A DNA stretch of 64,000 nucleotides, taken from assembly GCA_022843175.1 (NCBI GenBank), contig JALHOE010000009.1, positions 1-64,000 on the forward strand. Direction: 5' to 3'. Positions 41,423 through 49,522 of the stretch are shown here, piece by piece. Both the position numbers and the translations under genes were made by a program. The notes beneath the pieces were generated by a model that was not told where the DNA came from, made no database searches, and was given only the letters and a program-made list of their open reading frames with translations. Source of the DNA: Deltaproteobacteria bacterium (GTDB lineage Bacteria; Myxococcota_A; Polyangia; Polyangiales; JADJMO01). Within the stretch, counting starts at the first letter, position 1; each line of letters begins with the position of its first letter.

Positions 41423-42453
41423 GGCGTGTGACAGAGCCGACAGGGCTCGTCCTTCGTCTTGTCCTTGGTGCTCGAGAACGTGGGTCCGTGCGGGCTCCCG
41501 CCGGGCGCACCGACCTTATGACAGCCAACACACAACATCTCGCCCGCGCCGCCGTGACAGCTCGCGCATGAGACCGGATCGAGCCGCGCGGCCTGTCCGT
41601 GAAGGCCGCCCACGGCGCGGACCCACCCCGGCGGGTGCGGGGTCGGCACGCCCTTCTTCGCGGCGACGTTGCGATCGACGTGACACCCGAGGCACGAGCT
41701 CTCGCTGTGACAGGTAACGCACAGCGCGGGTTGGGCGCGCGCCTCATCCGGGTGGCGGGCCATGAAGTTTCCCGGGTGTAACCGGGAGAGCGTCGGCGAT
41801 TCGATTGCGAGCTTCCACGGCAGCACCGCCGTCGTCGCGCCATGACAGACATCGCAGGACGACTGGCTGTGGCAGGTCGCACAGAGATCGCGCGAAGAGG
41901 CCGCGCGGACGCCGTGCTCGCGGAGGAAGTCGCCCTCGTGCACGATGTGGCTCGACGGCTTGATGTGCTCCGACGGCAGATCGTGGTGGCAGCTGTCGCA
42001 GTCGCGGACCTTGAATTGGTCCTTGTGTTGGTGACACGTGAAGCACTGGGCCATCGGTGGCCGGCGCGTCTCGCTGTCGGGCTGACCGGCGGCCGCATGG
42101 CACGGCACGCACTGGCCGGTCACCTTGGCCATGTGACCCTGATGGGAGAAGCGGAGGAACTTCCGCGCGGCGAACGCGCCCTCGCGCGCCGGCGGCGTGC
42201 CGTGGCAATCGTTGCAGGCGCGCGTGTCGTGCGGCTTCTGATGGCAGCTCGTGCACGTCGCCGTCGTCGGGATGTGGAGCGGTCCGTCGTCGCCGGTCTT
42301 GTCGATATCGGCGTGACAGCTCACACACGAGACGCCGGCGAGCGCGTGCCGCTTGTGCTCGAAAGGGCGACCCTGATCCTTCTTCTTGAGGCCGAGCACG
42401 CCCGCGCACGCGGCAACGCTCATCGATGCGAACAGCAAGATCGCTGGCCTCAT
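41419..42453 (-). CDS. 13-haem c-type cytochrome lipoprotein
   Basis: A 344-residue protein. The signal MRPAILLFASMSVAAC precedes 13 CxxCH motifs (CVSCHAD, CTSCHQK, CNDCHGT, CVPCHAA, CFTCHQH, CDSCHHD, CATCHSQ, CDVCHGA, CVTCHSE, CLGCHVD, CASCHGG, CVGCHKV, CRLCHTP). FEHKRHALAGVSCVSCH and FSHQGHM give extra His ligands as in NrfB/MtrA-type and octahaem cytochromes. It overlaps the porin gene upstream and the 26-haem gene downstream by ATGA. A periplasmic partner of the porin is the likely role. Confidence 0.94.
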   Translation of the reverse strand: MRPAILLFASMSVAACAGVLGLKKKDQGRPFEHKRHALAGVSCVSCHADIDKTGDDGPLHIPTTATCTSCHQKPHDTRACNDCHGTPPAREGAFAARKFLRFSHQGHMAKVTGQCVPCHAAAGQPDSETRRPPMAQCFTCHQHKDQFKVRDCDSCHHDLPSEHIKPSSHIVHEGDFLREHGVRAASSRDLCATCHSQSSCDVCHGATTAVLPWKLAIESPTLSRLHPGNFMARHPDEARAQPALCVTCHSESSCLGCHVDRNVAAKKGVPTPHPPGWVRAVGGLHGQAARLDPVSCASCHGGAGEMLCVGCHKVGAPGGSPHGPTFSSTKDKTKDEPCRLCHTP

Positions 42454-43604
42454 CGCGAACGCTCGAACGTATAGGTGACGCGACCGAGCGCGTGCAGCTC
42501 GCGCCGCTCGTCGCGTGTGGTCACCGCTTCGATACCGGCGACGAAGTCCCAACCGCGTGGCGCGCGATATGCGAGCGCGAGGAGCGCCCACGGCCAGAAC
42601 CGGCCGTCGTCGTGACGGACGGCCTCGATCTCCGTGGCCAACCGAACCGACGCGCCGAGCGGAATGCCGAGGAGCGCGCGCGCGCCCGTCCACCGCGCGC
42701 TGCCGACGTACTGTCTGCGAAGCTCGACGCCGAGGGTGCCGAGCGCGTCGTCGTCGAGAGCAAGGGTCGCGCGCGCGGTGGCGAACCCGCCGAGATCACG
42801 TCCCATCGCGATGCCGCCGCCGGTGCCGAGAAGATCGAGCCGTGGCGCGATCTTGTAGCGGACCGTGCCGCCGAACGTGGTGCTGGGGATGTCGCCAAGG
42901 ACCGTGAACACCGAGGTGGACGGCAGGATGCGCGAGGGCGAGCGGTGGGTGAGAAAGCCCTCGGCGCGGACGTCGCCCGAGTGCGCACCGATGGAGAACA
43001 ACGCGTCGCTCACGCCGCGGGTGACGAGATCGACGGCGAGGCGGCTCGCGATGTCGACGCTCTTGCTCGGCGAGATCGCCAGGTCCGGTCCGACCTCTTG
43101 ATCCGCGATGCGACCGTCGCGCCGCTGCATGATGTACGAGACGCCAAGGACCGCGAACGACCCAATGGGCTGGCCGACGCGACCGCCGAAGGCGCTGTCG
43201 AACATGCGCGAGCCGAGCCGCGGTGCGACCGGTGCACCCCCGAACAGCTCGAGGGTCGTGCCGAACGGGGCGCGGCCGAGCGCGCGGACGCCGTCGAGGT
43301 GTAGCGGCCGGATCGCGCCCGATGCGAAGACAAACCTCCCGAGCCGCACTTCGCCCGCGCTGCTGCGAAGCCGCACCGTCAGGGTCTGGACATCGCCCGT
43401 GACCTCGGGAGAATGGCGCGCACCGACCCATGCGACGGTCTCGACATCGATCCAGGGCTTCAGGCGGTCTTCGCCGCGAAGCACGAGCAGCCCGACGGGC
43501 GAGCGTGTTTGCACGAACGCATCGCCGCGGAGGCGGAGTGGGTCCGCGCTCGCCGATGCCGGCATGAGAAGTGCGAAGCCGATGGCGAGGGCGCTTTGAA
43601 ACAC
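42450..43604 (-). CDS. Outer-membrane porin-like beta-barrel of the cytochrome operon
   Basis: A 384-residue protein from GTG 43604 (GGAAA just upstream) with signal peptide FQSALAIGFALLMPASASAD. The rest is strand-rich with alternating residues and aromatic belts (DVQTLTVRLRSSAGEVRLGRFVFASG, YVGSARWTGARALLGIPLGA, VTYTFERSR). It is first in an overlapping operon with the 13- and 26-haem cytochromes, the arrangement of porin-cytochrome conduits. It is shorter than MtrB (about 650 residues) and I see no MtrB-type CxxC. The start overlaps by 9 bp the start region of the divergent NapC-like gene. Confidence 0.75.
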   Translation of the reverse strand: MFQSALAIGFALLMPASASADPLRLRGDAFVQTRSPVGLLVLRGEDRLKPWIDVETVAWVGARHSPEVTGDVQTLTVRLRSSAGEVRLGRFVFASGAIRPLHLDGVRALGRAPFGTTLELFGGAPVAPRLGSRMFDSAFGGRVGQPIGSFAVLGVSYIMQRRDGRIADQEVGPDLAISPSKSVDIASRLAVDLVTRGVSDALFSIGAHSGDVRAEGFLTHRSPSRILPSTSVFTVLGDIPSTTFGGTVRYKIAPRLDLLGTGGGIAMGRDLGGFATARATLALDDDALGTLGVELRRQYVGSARWTGARALLGIPLGASVRLATEIEAVRHDDGRFWPWALLALAYRAPRGWDFVAGIEAVTTRDERRELHALGRVTYTFERSR

Positions 43605-44234
43605 TTTCCAATCGACGAGCACAACCTTCTGTCGGTGGCCGCCGTGGTGTGCGCCGCGCTCGCCGCCGCCATCCTCGTTGTGTACCTGGTGCGGCGGCCG
43701 CCGCGGGAGCATCGAGCGACCAAGCTGTGGTTGCTGATGGGCCTCGGCGTGCTGCCGATCGCCGCCGCGACGTCCGCCAACGTGCAGGGATACAAGGCGA
43801 CGCAGCATCGAGCGTTTTGCGGATCGTGTCACGTAATGGTCCCGCATGCCTCCGACTCGGACGACCCCAAGAGCAACTCGCTTGCCGCCGTCCACGCGCG
43901 CAATCCCTACTTCGGCAAGGACAACTGCTACACCTGCCACGCGGACTACGGGATGTTCGGCACGTTCTTCAGCAAGCTCGGGGGCATGCGCCACGTGTGG
44001 TTCTATGCGACCGAGTTCCGCACGATGAGCCTCGAGGAAGCCAAGCACAAGATCCACTTGGTGAAGCCCTACCCCAATGCGAACTGCATGCAATGCCACA
44101 CCACGACGGCCCCGGGGTGGAACAAGCTGCCCGACCACGCGAGCGCGAAAGACGCTGTGATCGCAGAGAAAGTCGGCTGTTCGAGCAAGGGCTGTCACGG
44201 CGTCGCGCATCCGCTGACCAAGGAGACGAAATGA
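43596..44234 (+). CDS. NapC/NirT-type membrane tetrahaem cytochrome
   Basis: About 212 residues from a TTG at 43596 (ribosome site GGCGAGG); no ATG fits. Two hydrophobic segments (LLSVAAVVCAALAAAILVVY and LWLLMGLGVLPIAAA) precede CGSCHVM, CYTCHAD, CMQCHTT and CSSKGCH. The last is a C-x4-CH in place of the usual CxxCH. Family members take electrons from quinol and pass them to periplasmic partners, here probably the multihaem proteins encoded divergently. A weak sigma54-like element (43560-43575, CGGCATG-AGAA-GTGCG) lies 21 nt before the start. Two membrane segments rather than one is unusual for NapC. Confidence 0.85.
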   Translation: MKHFPIDEHNLLSVAAVVCAALAAAILVVYLVRRPPREHRATKLWLLMGLGVLPIAAATSANVQGYKATQHRAFCGSCHVMVPHASDSDDPKSNSLAAVHARNPYFGKDNCYTCHADYGMFGTFFSKLGGMRHVWFYATEFRTMSLEEAKHKIHLVKPYPNANCMQCHTTTAPGWNKLPDHASAKDAVIAEKVGCSSKGCHGVAHPLTKETK

Positions 44235-44437
44235 GCACGCGTCGCGAGAAAGTGCTCCGAATCGCAAGCGTATTGGCGCTCATCGGGCTCGCGCTGATGG
44301 TTTGGTCAGTGCTCTCGCCAACGCCGCTGCCGGTGCTGGTCGGGCTGTCCATCGGCCAGGCCATCGGCACGCTGTCTTTCGTTCTCTTCCTCGGTGTGGT
44401 CGCCGCCGACCTCGGGCTGAAGCAGAAGTTGCGTTAG
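44231..44437 (+). CDS. Small two-span membrane protein co-translated with the NapC-like cytochrome
   Basis: A 68-residue protein starting as ATGA over the NapC stop. Two hydrophobic helices (VLRIASVLALIGLALMVWSV and PVLVGLSIGQAIGTLSFVLF) leave short basic ends (MSTRREK, LKQKLR). It may anchor or stabilise the quinol-oxidising complex. No homologue is recognised. Confidence 0.75.
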   Translation: MSTRREKVLRIASVLALIGLALMVWSVLSPTPLPVLVGLSIGQAIGTLSFVLFLGVVAADLGLKQKLR

Positions 44438-44486
44438 CGTGCGCACTGCCGGCGCAGATTCTGCGGGCGGAGGCTCGCTCGAACCG

Positions 44487-44963
44487 TCAGTGCGCCGGTT
44501 CGAGCGCGAGCTCCACCGCGACGCGGTGACGGAGCGCCCGGTCGGGCGCGATTGCGAACGCGTCGCGCACCACGGTGTCCGCCGCCGATGCCTCGAGCGC
44601 GAGTCCGATCGTGCCCGAGAGGTCGCGCACGTAGCGGCGGATGGGCGGTGCAGGCGCGTCCAGAAGATGCGCCCGAACCACAACGTCGAAGTGTTCGAGC
44701 GCCCCCTTCTGCTCGCAGGCGACGAGGCCGGCGATCACGGACCGCCACCACGCCTCGGAGCCCGCAGCGTGATCGGACACCGCCTCCGGACATCTCGCCG
44801 ACAGGCTCGGACCGATCTCGAACGCGGTTCGAGACGCCTGCAAGCCGAGCCACCAGGCGTGGTGGTGCGTCTCTGGAGCTGGTGAGGTGACAGGCGTTGG
44901 AGGCGCGTTCGCGGCGCACCCGAGAGCGAGCGACGCGGCGAGAAGCAAAACGTACTTCGTCAT
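44487..44963 (-). CDS. HHxAWWLG-family lipoprotein, copy C
   Basis: A 158-residue paralogue. The signal MTKYVLLLAASLALGC has an ideal lipobox. Then come ETHHHAWWLGLQASRTAF, GSEAWWRSVIAGLVACEQKGAL, IRRYVRDLSGTIGLAL and RHRVAVELALEPAH. It is closest to copy A. The ATG at 44963 has GAGGCGAGG upstream and lies 14 nt after the TTGGA-type sigma54 element. It is divergent from the truncated Mur-ligase gene, with a perfect palindrome at 45118-45132 between them. Confidence 0.82.
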   Translation of the reverse strand: MTKYVLLLAASLALGCAANAPPTPVTSPAPETHHHAWWLGLQASRTAFEIGPSLSARCPEAVSDHAAGSEAWWRSVIAGLVACEQKGALEHFDVVVRAHLLDAPAPPIRRYVRDLSGTIGLALEASAADTVVRDAFAIAPDRALRHRVAVELALEPAH

Positions 44964-44975
44964 TCCTCGCCTCTT

Positions 44976-44991
44976 TCCAAGCGACGTGCCA
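44976..44991 (-). promoter_or_regulatory. Sigma54-type promoter of lipoprotein copy C
   Basis: TGGCACG-TCGC-TTGGA: perfect -24 box, TTGGA variant as at copies A and B. Confidence 0.55.
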
Positions 44992-45117
44992 GGTCGCTTC
45001 TCGATGGCGGCGGCCTTCTTCGAGCGCCGGTTCGCGCGACGACAGCCCCAGCTGCCAGTCTTCACGGTGTGGTTTCGGCCCGCGTCGGCACCGACGGCCG
45101 TGGCAGTACGCGACAGC

Positions 45118-45132
45118 GTGGCGCCCCGCCAC
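45118..45132. promoter_or_regulatory. Inverted repeat GTGGCG-CCC-CGCCAC, putative activator site
   Basis: A perfect 6-3-6 palindrome between divergent genes. It is 54 bp before the sigma54 element at 45187 and 126 bp from the one at 44991. Confidence 0.55.
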
Positions 45133-45186
45133 GCCGCCTACGGCCGGTCCCTCTGACCGCGACACGCGAAGGCGTGAATCCGCGAA

Positions 45187-45202
45187 TGGCACGAACTTCG
45201 CT
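45187..45202 (+). promoter_or_regulatory. Sigma54-type promoter of the truncated Mur-ligase gene
   Basis: TGGCACG-AACT-TCGCT: perfect -24 box; ATG 45215 follows the -12 GC by 14 nt. Confidence 0.65.
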
Positions 45203-45214
45203 CAACGGCTCCGC

Positions 45215-46393
45215 ATGGCTGCAGATGACCTCTTCACGCTCGCCGCCCACCATCGCCGCGCCTGGGCCACGACTCCCTCGCCCTTCTCACGTGACGTGGT
45301 CGCGATCACGGGTACCTCGGGCAAGTCAACGACGCGACGCCTGCTTGCAGCGCTGCTTCGCGCAGCGACGGGCGCCGAGATCCTCGAGAACCGCGGCGAC
45401 CAGACTTCAGCGCGCGACCTCGCCCGGTGTCTCCTCGCACTGCGGCCCTCGACCGCCGCCTGCGTGCTCGAGGTCTCTGCGCGCCGCCGGGGCGACCTCG
45501 CGCGCCTCGCGTCGATGATTGCCCCCGACTTCGGCGCACTCACGCTCGTGGACATCGCGCACAGCGACGCGCTCGGCTCGATCGACCACATCGAGCACGA
45601 GAAGGGCGACCTGCTCCGCAACAGCAGGACGGCCTCGGTCAACGCCGACGACCCGCGGTCGCTTCGTCAGCAGATGACCGCACCGCGCGCGGGCGTAACG
45701 TGGGGATTCTCCCCTTCGGCGGATTACCGGGTGATGTTCCGCGCCTCGCGTGGCCTTGCCGGGTCAACGGTCAGCATCGCGCGACCGCGCGACGTGCCCC
45801 TCACCCTTGATGCGCCCGTCTTTGGCGAGGCGGGAGCCCGCGCGGTGGCGGCCGCCGTCGCACTTGCCGAGCAGGCGCTCGGCTCGCCGCTGGATCTCCG
45901 CGTCGCGCAGAAAGCGATGGCCTACATCGGTGAGGAGACCGCGCGATTCTTTCCGCGGCGTCTCGCCGACGGCACCGTGCTCCTCGCCGACGCCGCCGAC
46001 GCGACGCCCACCTCCATGCGCTCGGCCATCGAAATCGCGCGCGAGCTCGCCGACCACGAATCGCGGCGCCTGATTGTCGTCGCCGGCGCGATGAGCGCGC
46101 TCGGTCGTGCATCGCTCGGGGCTCATACGGCCGTGGGCGTTGCCTGCGCGCGAGTCGAGGCCGACGCGGTCCTGGTTTGCGGGCGAGAAGCTTCGCCGAT
46201 CGGCATCGCCACCCTGGCACACGGGATCCCGACCCACTTCGCCCGCGATCGCTACCTCGCGGGAAACGCCCTCATCGACCTCGTGCGGCCCGGCGACTTC
46301 GTGTTGCTCGCGGGCGGGCATGACGCACCGATGAAGTTCCTCGGCGACGTCGTCGCGCGCGCTGGCCGGGGCGCTGCCGCCCGCGCGGCATGA
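45215..46393 (+). CDS. Mur-ligase-like protein lacking the N-terminal substrate domain
   Basis: A 392-residue protein. After a 25-residue lead it begins directly with the ATPase domain (VVAITGTSGKSTTRRLLAALL) and continues through ALTLVDIAHSDALGSIDHIEHEKGDLL to the C-terminal ligase domain. Compared with MurF (about 455 residues) the whole UDP-binding first domain is absent. The MurF signature DYNANP is DAADATPTSM, as in the paralogue at 31360. GVTWGFSPSADYRV is also shared with that paralogue, so they form a divergent pair. A cyanophycin-like or signalling role is possible; a murein ligase role is unlikely. Confidence 0.85.
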   Translation: MAADDLFTLAAHHRRAWATTPSPFSRDVVAITGTSGKSTTRRLLAALLRAATGAEILENRGDQTSARDLARCLLALRPSTAACVLEVSARRRGDLARLASMIAPDFGALTLVDIAHSDALGSIDHIEHEKGDLLRNSRTASVNADDPRSLRQQMTAPRAGVTWGFSPSADYRVMFRASRGLAGSTVSIARPRDVPLTLDAPVFGEAGARAVAAAVALAEQALGSPLDLRVAQKAMAYIGEETARFFPRRLADGTVLLADAADATPTSMRSAIEIARELADHESRRLIVVAGAMSALGRASLGAHTAVGVACARVEADAVLVCGREASPIGIATLAHGIPTHFARDRYLAGNALIDLVRPGDFVLLAGGHDAPMKFLGDVVARAGRGAAARAA

Positions 46394-46402
46394 TTCCCGG
46401 CT

Positions 46403-46750
46403 TCACTCGAGAGCGGCGCAGCTCGAGACGGCTGCCTCGTCCCGTGAGAAGGCGGTCGATTGCCGCTCACACTCGGCGCTCGTCATCTTGCAGCTCGCGC
46501 GGTGGACGCCGTCCTTGCCCTCGAACGTGAAGCAATACGCGGATTCCAACGGCTTGCACGTCACCCCCGGCGCGTTCGAGACAAGCGCATCGCACTCGGA
46601 TCGCTGCCGCACGCAAACGCTCTCTGCCGTGCGCGGCGCGGCGCAGAACCAGCCGCGCCCCGGCGGAACCGCGATGGCGCTCGCCTCGCGCGGGCGACAC
46701 GCCGCGACCGAAACGAAAACGACAGCCGCAAGCACTCGAGTGATGTTCAT
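46403..46750 (-). CDS. Small Cys-rich lipoprotein
   Basis: A 115-residue protein with signal MNITRVLAAVVFVSVAAC and six more Cys in the mature part (GWFCAAP, VCVRQRSEC, VTCKPLESAYC, ASCKM). Alternative starts lie 4 codons and about 18 codons upstream. A sigma54-like element at 46798-46813 (TGGCGCG-GCCA-TCGCA) precedes it by 48 bp. It converges with the Mur-ligase-like gene, ending 9 bp away. Function unknown. Confidence 0.7.
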   Translation of the reverse strand: MNITRVLAAVVFVSVAACRPREASAIAVPPGRGWFCAAPRTAESVCVRQRSECDALVSNAPGVTCKPLESAYCFTFEGKDGVHRASCKMTSAECERQSTAFSRDEAAVSSCAALE

Positions 46751-46797
46751 TGCTCGCCTCATCTCCGTGAGATCAAGTTCGTCCCTGCGACGGGCCA

Positions 46798-46813
46798 TGC
46801 GATGGCCGCGCCA
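46798..46813 (-). promoter_or_regulatory. Sigma54-type promoter of the small Cys-rich lipoprotein
   Basis: TGGCGCG-GCCA-TCGCA differs from the consensus only at the A of the -24 box. Confidence 0.45.
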
Positions 46814-46896
46814 CCGAGCGCGAAGCGCCGTCCTCGAGTAGCCGCGAGCCGTCACGCCCGAAGGGTACCGCCGCGCGGGTGCGCGCGGACGAGAAA

Positions 46897-47940
46897 CTAC
46901 AAGCGCGCAACGAGCGTCAGCGTGCCGATGCTGATGACGCGGCGGGCCTCGGGCTCCCCCGGGCCGCGTACGCCATCTACCGCACGCGCGACTTCCGCGA
47001 GCACACGTAGTCCGGTCGCAATCGGCACGCCGAGGACGACTCCGACGGTATCGCGAGCATTGCGCGCGAGAGCCACGTTCGGACTGTAGTGATCGAATCG
47101 GACGCCGAGCACCGCGCCCCAACCGATTGGCTGTTCGACGCGAACGAAGAAGCCTCGCTGCAGCTGCGGATCCTCGCTCGCAGCAGCGACCGCATAGCGG
47201 ACGCCTCGATCGAGGTTGCTCGCGACGGTCAGCTCAGTCGAAAGGCTCGTCGGCGGCAGCGCGCGCGACCATCGAAGACGCAACGCCGCCTCCATGCGAA
47301 AGGCCCATCGCTCGAGCGGGCGGTTCACGACGCGCTCGTCATGCCCGTAGTAGGCACCCAAGCCGAATTGCGCGGGCCCGAAGTCGTGACGCGCGCGCAG
47401 CACGACGTCCTTGTACCGGTCCGAAGAGGGTACGACGGCGAACGACGGCTCCCCCTGAACGACACCGTTCACGACCGCGACATCGAGAGTGCTGCGGAAG
47501 GCTTGAAGGCGTAGCCATGCGCCGGTATCGCGCTCGCTCGGAAACCAGTTGCGCGACGCCCAGCTGCGCTCGACGAACGGGCGTTCGCCCGAGGACTCGA
47601 GGAGCTCCGCGCTCAGCGGCACCTTGAAGATGCCTGCGATCAGCTCGAGTGCGACGTTCTTGCCGAGACTCGCTTTGTACGCGACGGTCGTGTCTCTAGC
47701 GATAGTTCCCGTCCCTTCGGCCGGGCCGCCGGTCGGGAACGGATCGAGCTCGAAGACGAACCGCACGGAGCTCGTCGGAGTGAAGGTGAGCTTCGGCCGC
47801 GCGCGACGGATCCGAAAGGCCGCGCCCTCCTCGGCCCACACGAGCTGCGGCTGCATATAGCCGGAGATGCGGACCGGATCGTCGTTGGCCGAAGTGGTGG
47901 CGGCCAGGATCAGCGTCGCAAGCACGCGGACCTCGCCCAC
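46897..47940 (-). CDS. Phosphate-selective porin-like outer-membrane channel (OprO/OprP family)
   Basis: A 347-residue protein. The start (GTG 47940, or GTG 47925 with a better ribosome site) leads into a short signal VLATLILAATTSA. The barrel shows family features: GYMQPQLVWAEE near the start, FRIRRARPKLTFTP, FVFELDP, YKASLGKNVALELIAGIFKVP, and a hydrophobic last strand (LTLVARL). An anion channel in the outer membrane is likely; selectivity cannot be read. A sigma54-like element (47970-47985) lies 29 nt upstream. Confidence 0.8.
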   Translation of the reverse strand: MGEVRVLATLILAATTSANDDPVRISGYMQPQLVWAEEGAAFRIRRARPKLTFTPTSSVRFVFELDPFPTGGPAEGTGTIARDTTVAYKASLGKNVALELIAGIFKVPLSAELLESSGERPFVERSWASRNWFPSERDTGAWLRLQAFRSTLDVAVVNGVVQGEPSFAVVPSSDRYKDVVLRARHDFGPAQFGLGAYYGHDERVVNRPLERWAFRMEAALRLRWSRALPPTSLSTELTVASNLDRGVRYAVAAASEDPQLQRGFFVRVEQPIGWGAVLGVRFDHYSPNVALARNARDTVGVVLGVPIATGLRVLAEVARAVDGVRGPGEPEARRVISIGTLTLVARL

Positions 47941-47969
47941 CTGGATTGCTTCATCGCAGCGCGCTCAGC

Positions 47970-47985
47970 TGCAGCGACCGCGCCA
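47970..47985 (-). promoter_or_regulatory. Sigma54-type promoter of the porin gene
   Basis: TGGCGCG-GTCG-CTGCA, with the same A-to-G change in the -24 box as the element at 46798. Confidence 0.45.
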
Positions 47986-48044
47986 AGCCGTCTGGTACCC
48001 ATGCCCTGGTGCCGCGCCATCCGCGACATGGTAGGGCAGCGCTT

Positions 48045-49448
48045 ATGCCGCATCGAGTCGTGGTGCCGCCGTCGGCCTCCATTCTGCTGATCGAGGACGA
48101 TCCGGCGCTCAGCGAGTTGCTCGTCGAGGGTCTCGCGCAGCATGGACATCGGGTCGAGGCGGCGGGAGACGGCAACGACGCCCTCGCCGCCTTCGAGGCT
48201 CGCGACTTCGACGTGGTCCTCACCGATCTCAATGTCCACGGCGTCAACGGCCTGGAGATCTGCCGCACGGTCGTCGCCCGCCGTCCCGACGTGCCGGTGC
48301 TGGTCCTCACCGGACACGGCACGCTCGAAACAGCTGTCTCTGCGATCCGCGCGGGCGCATACGATTTCCTCACGAAGCCGATCGAGATCGACGGGCTGCT
48401 CGTGGCGGTCAACCGCGCCCTGCAACATCGCGCCTACCGCGAGGAGATCAAGCGCCTGCGCACCGCGCTCGCAGCGTCCGAGGGCTTCGACGACCTCGTC
48501 GGAGAGAGCGCGCCCATGAAGCGCCTCTACGAGCTGCTTCAGAAGGTGGCGCAGTCCGATGCCTCGACTCTGATTTCGGGCGAGAGCGGGACGGGCAAGG
48601 AGCTTGCCGCGCGCGCGATCCATCAACGCGGACCTCGCAAGGACCGCCCCTTCATCGCGATCAACTGTGCCGCGATGCCCGAGGCGCTGCTCGAGAGCGA
48701 GCTCTTCGGACACGCGCGGGGCGCGTTCACCGACGCAAAGACAGCGAAGGTAGGACTGTTTGTGCAGGCGAACGGGGGGACGCTGTTCCTCGACGAGGTC
48801 GGCGACATGCCGATCTCGCTGCAGCCCAAGCTGTTGCGTGTGCTCCAGGAGCGAAAGGTCCGACCCGTCGGCGGTAGCTCCGAGACCCCGATCGACGTGC
48901 GCGTAATCTCGGCGACGCATCGCGATCTCGAGGAGGAGGTCGAGGAACGGCGGTTCCGCGAGGACCTGTACTTCCGATTGAACGTGATCCACGTAGACCT
49001 TCCTCCCCTCCGTTCACGCGGCTCCGACGTGCTTCTCCTCGCGCAGAAGTTCCTCGAGCACCACGCGAAGCGCGCCGGGCGGGCCGTCCTCGGTCTCACG
49101 CCGGCCGCAGCGGAGAAGCTCACCGCGTACAGTTGGCCGGGCAACGTGCGTGAGCTGCAGAACTGCATGGAGCGCGCCGTCGCACTGACCACGCACGATC
49201 GAATCGCCCCCGACGATCTCCCCGCGAAGGTCCTCAATCATCAACCCTCGCATGTGGTCGTCGCCTCGGACGATCCGAGTGAGCTGCAGTCTCTCGAGGA
49301 GGTCGAGCGTCGCTACATCCTCCGCGTCCTCGAAGCTGTCGCAGGCAACAAGGCGGTCGCCGCACGTGTTCTCAAGCTGGACCGCAAGACCCTCTATCGG
49401 AAGCTCGCGCACTACGGCGTTCACCGCTCGGCGTCCGACGACGAGTAG
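48045..49448 (+). CDS. NtrC-family sigma54-dependent response regulator
   Basis: A 467-residue activator. The receiver ([44 protein letters not shown]) is complete. The AAA+ domain has Walker A GESGTGKE, the sigma54-contact loop GAFTDA (usually GAFTGA), Walker [12 protein letters not shown] and the arginine-finger region. The C-terminal Fis-type HTH reads [23 protein letters not shown] 48045 is preferred. It has no sigma54 element of its own, which suits a master regulator. I infer that it drives the many sigma54-type promoters of the element and may bind the GTGGCG palindrome; its kinase is probably the one at 34301. Confidence 0.94.
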   Translation: MPHRVVVPPSASILLIEDDPALSELLVEGLAQHGHRVEAAGDGNDALAAFEARDFDVVLTDLNVHGVNGLEICRTVVARRPDVPVLVLTGHGTLETAVSAIRAGAYDFLTKPIEIDGLLVAVNRALQHRAYREEIKRLRTALAASEGFDDLVGESAPMKRLYELLQKVAQSDASTLISGESGTGKELAARAIHQRGPRKDRPFIAINCAAMPEALLESELFGHARGAFTDAKTAKVGLFVQANGGTLFLDEVGDMPISLQPKLLRVLQERKVRPVGGSSETPIDVRVISATHRDLEEEVEERRFREDLYFRLNVIHVDLPPLRSRGSDVLLLAQKFLEHHAKRAGRAVLGLTPAAAEKLTAYSWPGNVRELQNCMERAVALTTHDRIAPDDLPAKVLNHQPSHVVVASDDPSELQSLEEVERRYILRVLEAVAGNKAVAARVLKLDRKTLYRKLAHYGVHRSASDDE

Positions 49449-49455
49449 ACGCTCT

Positions 49456-49470
49456 GTGGCGAGACGCCAC
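49456..49470. promoter_or_regulatory. Inverted repeat GTGGCG-AGA-CGCCAC, putative activator site
   Basis: A perfect 6-3-6 palindrome 8 bp after the activator gene's stop and 52 bp before the sigma54 element at 49523. Confidence 0.55.
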
Positions 49471-49522
49471 GGCGTGGTGAAACGCGTCACGGCCAAAACG
49501 AAATTGTCCCGCACTTCCTCGT

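Noticed and set aside
39651-42098. An 815-residue minus-strand frame through the cytochrome region
   Set aside because: It is a frame-shifted shadow of the 26-haem and 13-haem genes; it lacks CxxCH motifs and has random composition.
42450-44267. A 605-residue reading frame for the porin starting at 44267
   Set aside because: The N-terminal 220 residues are antisense to the NapC-like cytochrome and have no protein character. A signal peptide begins at GTG 43604.
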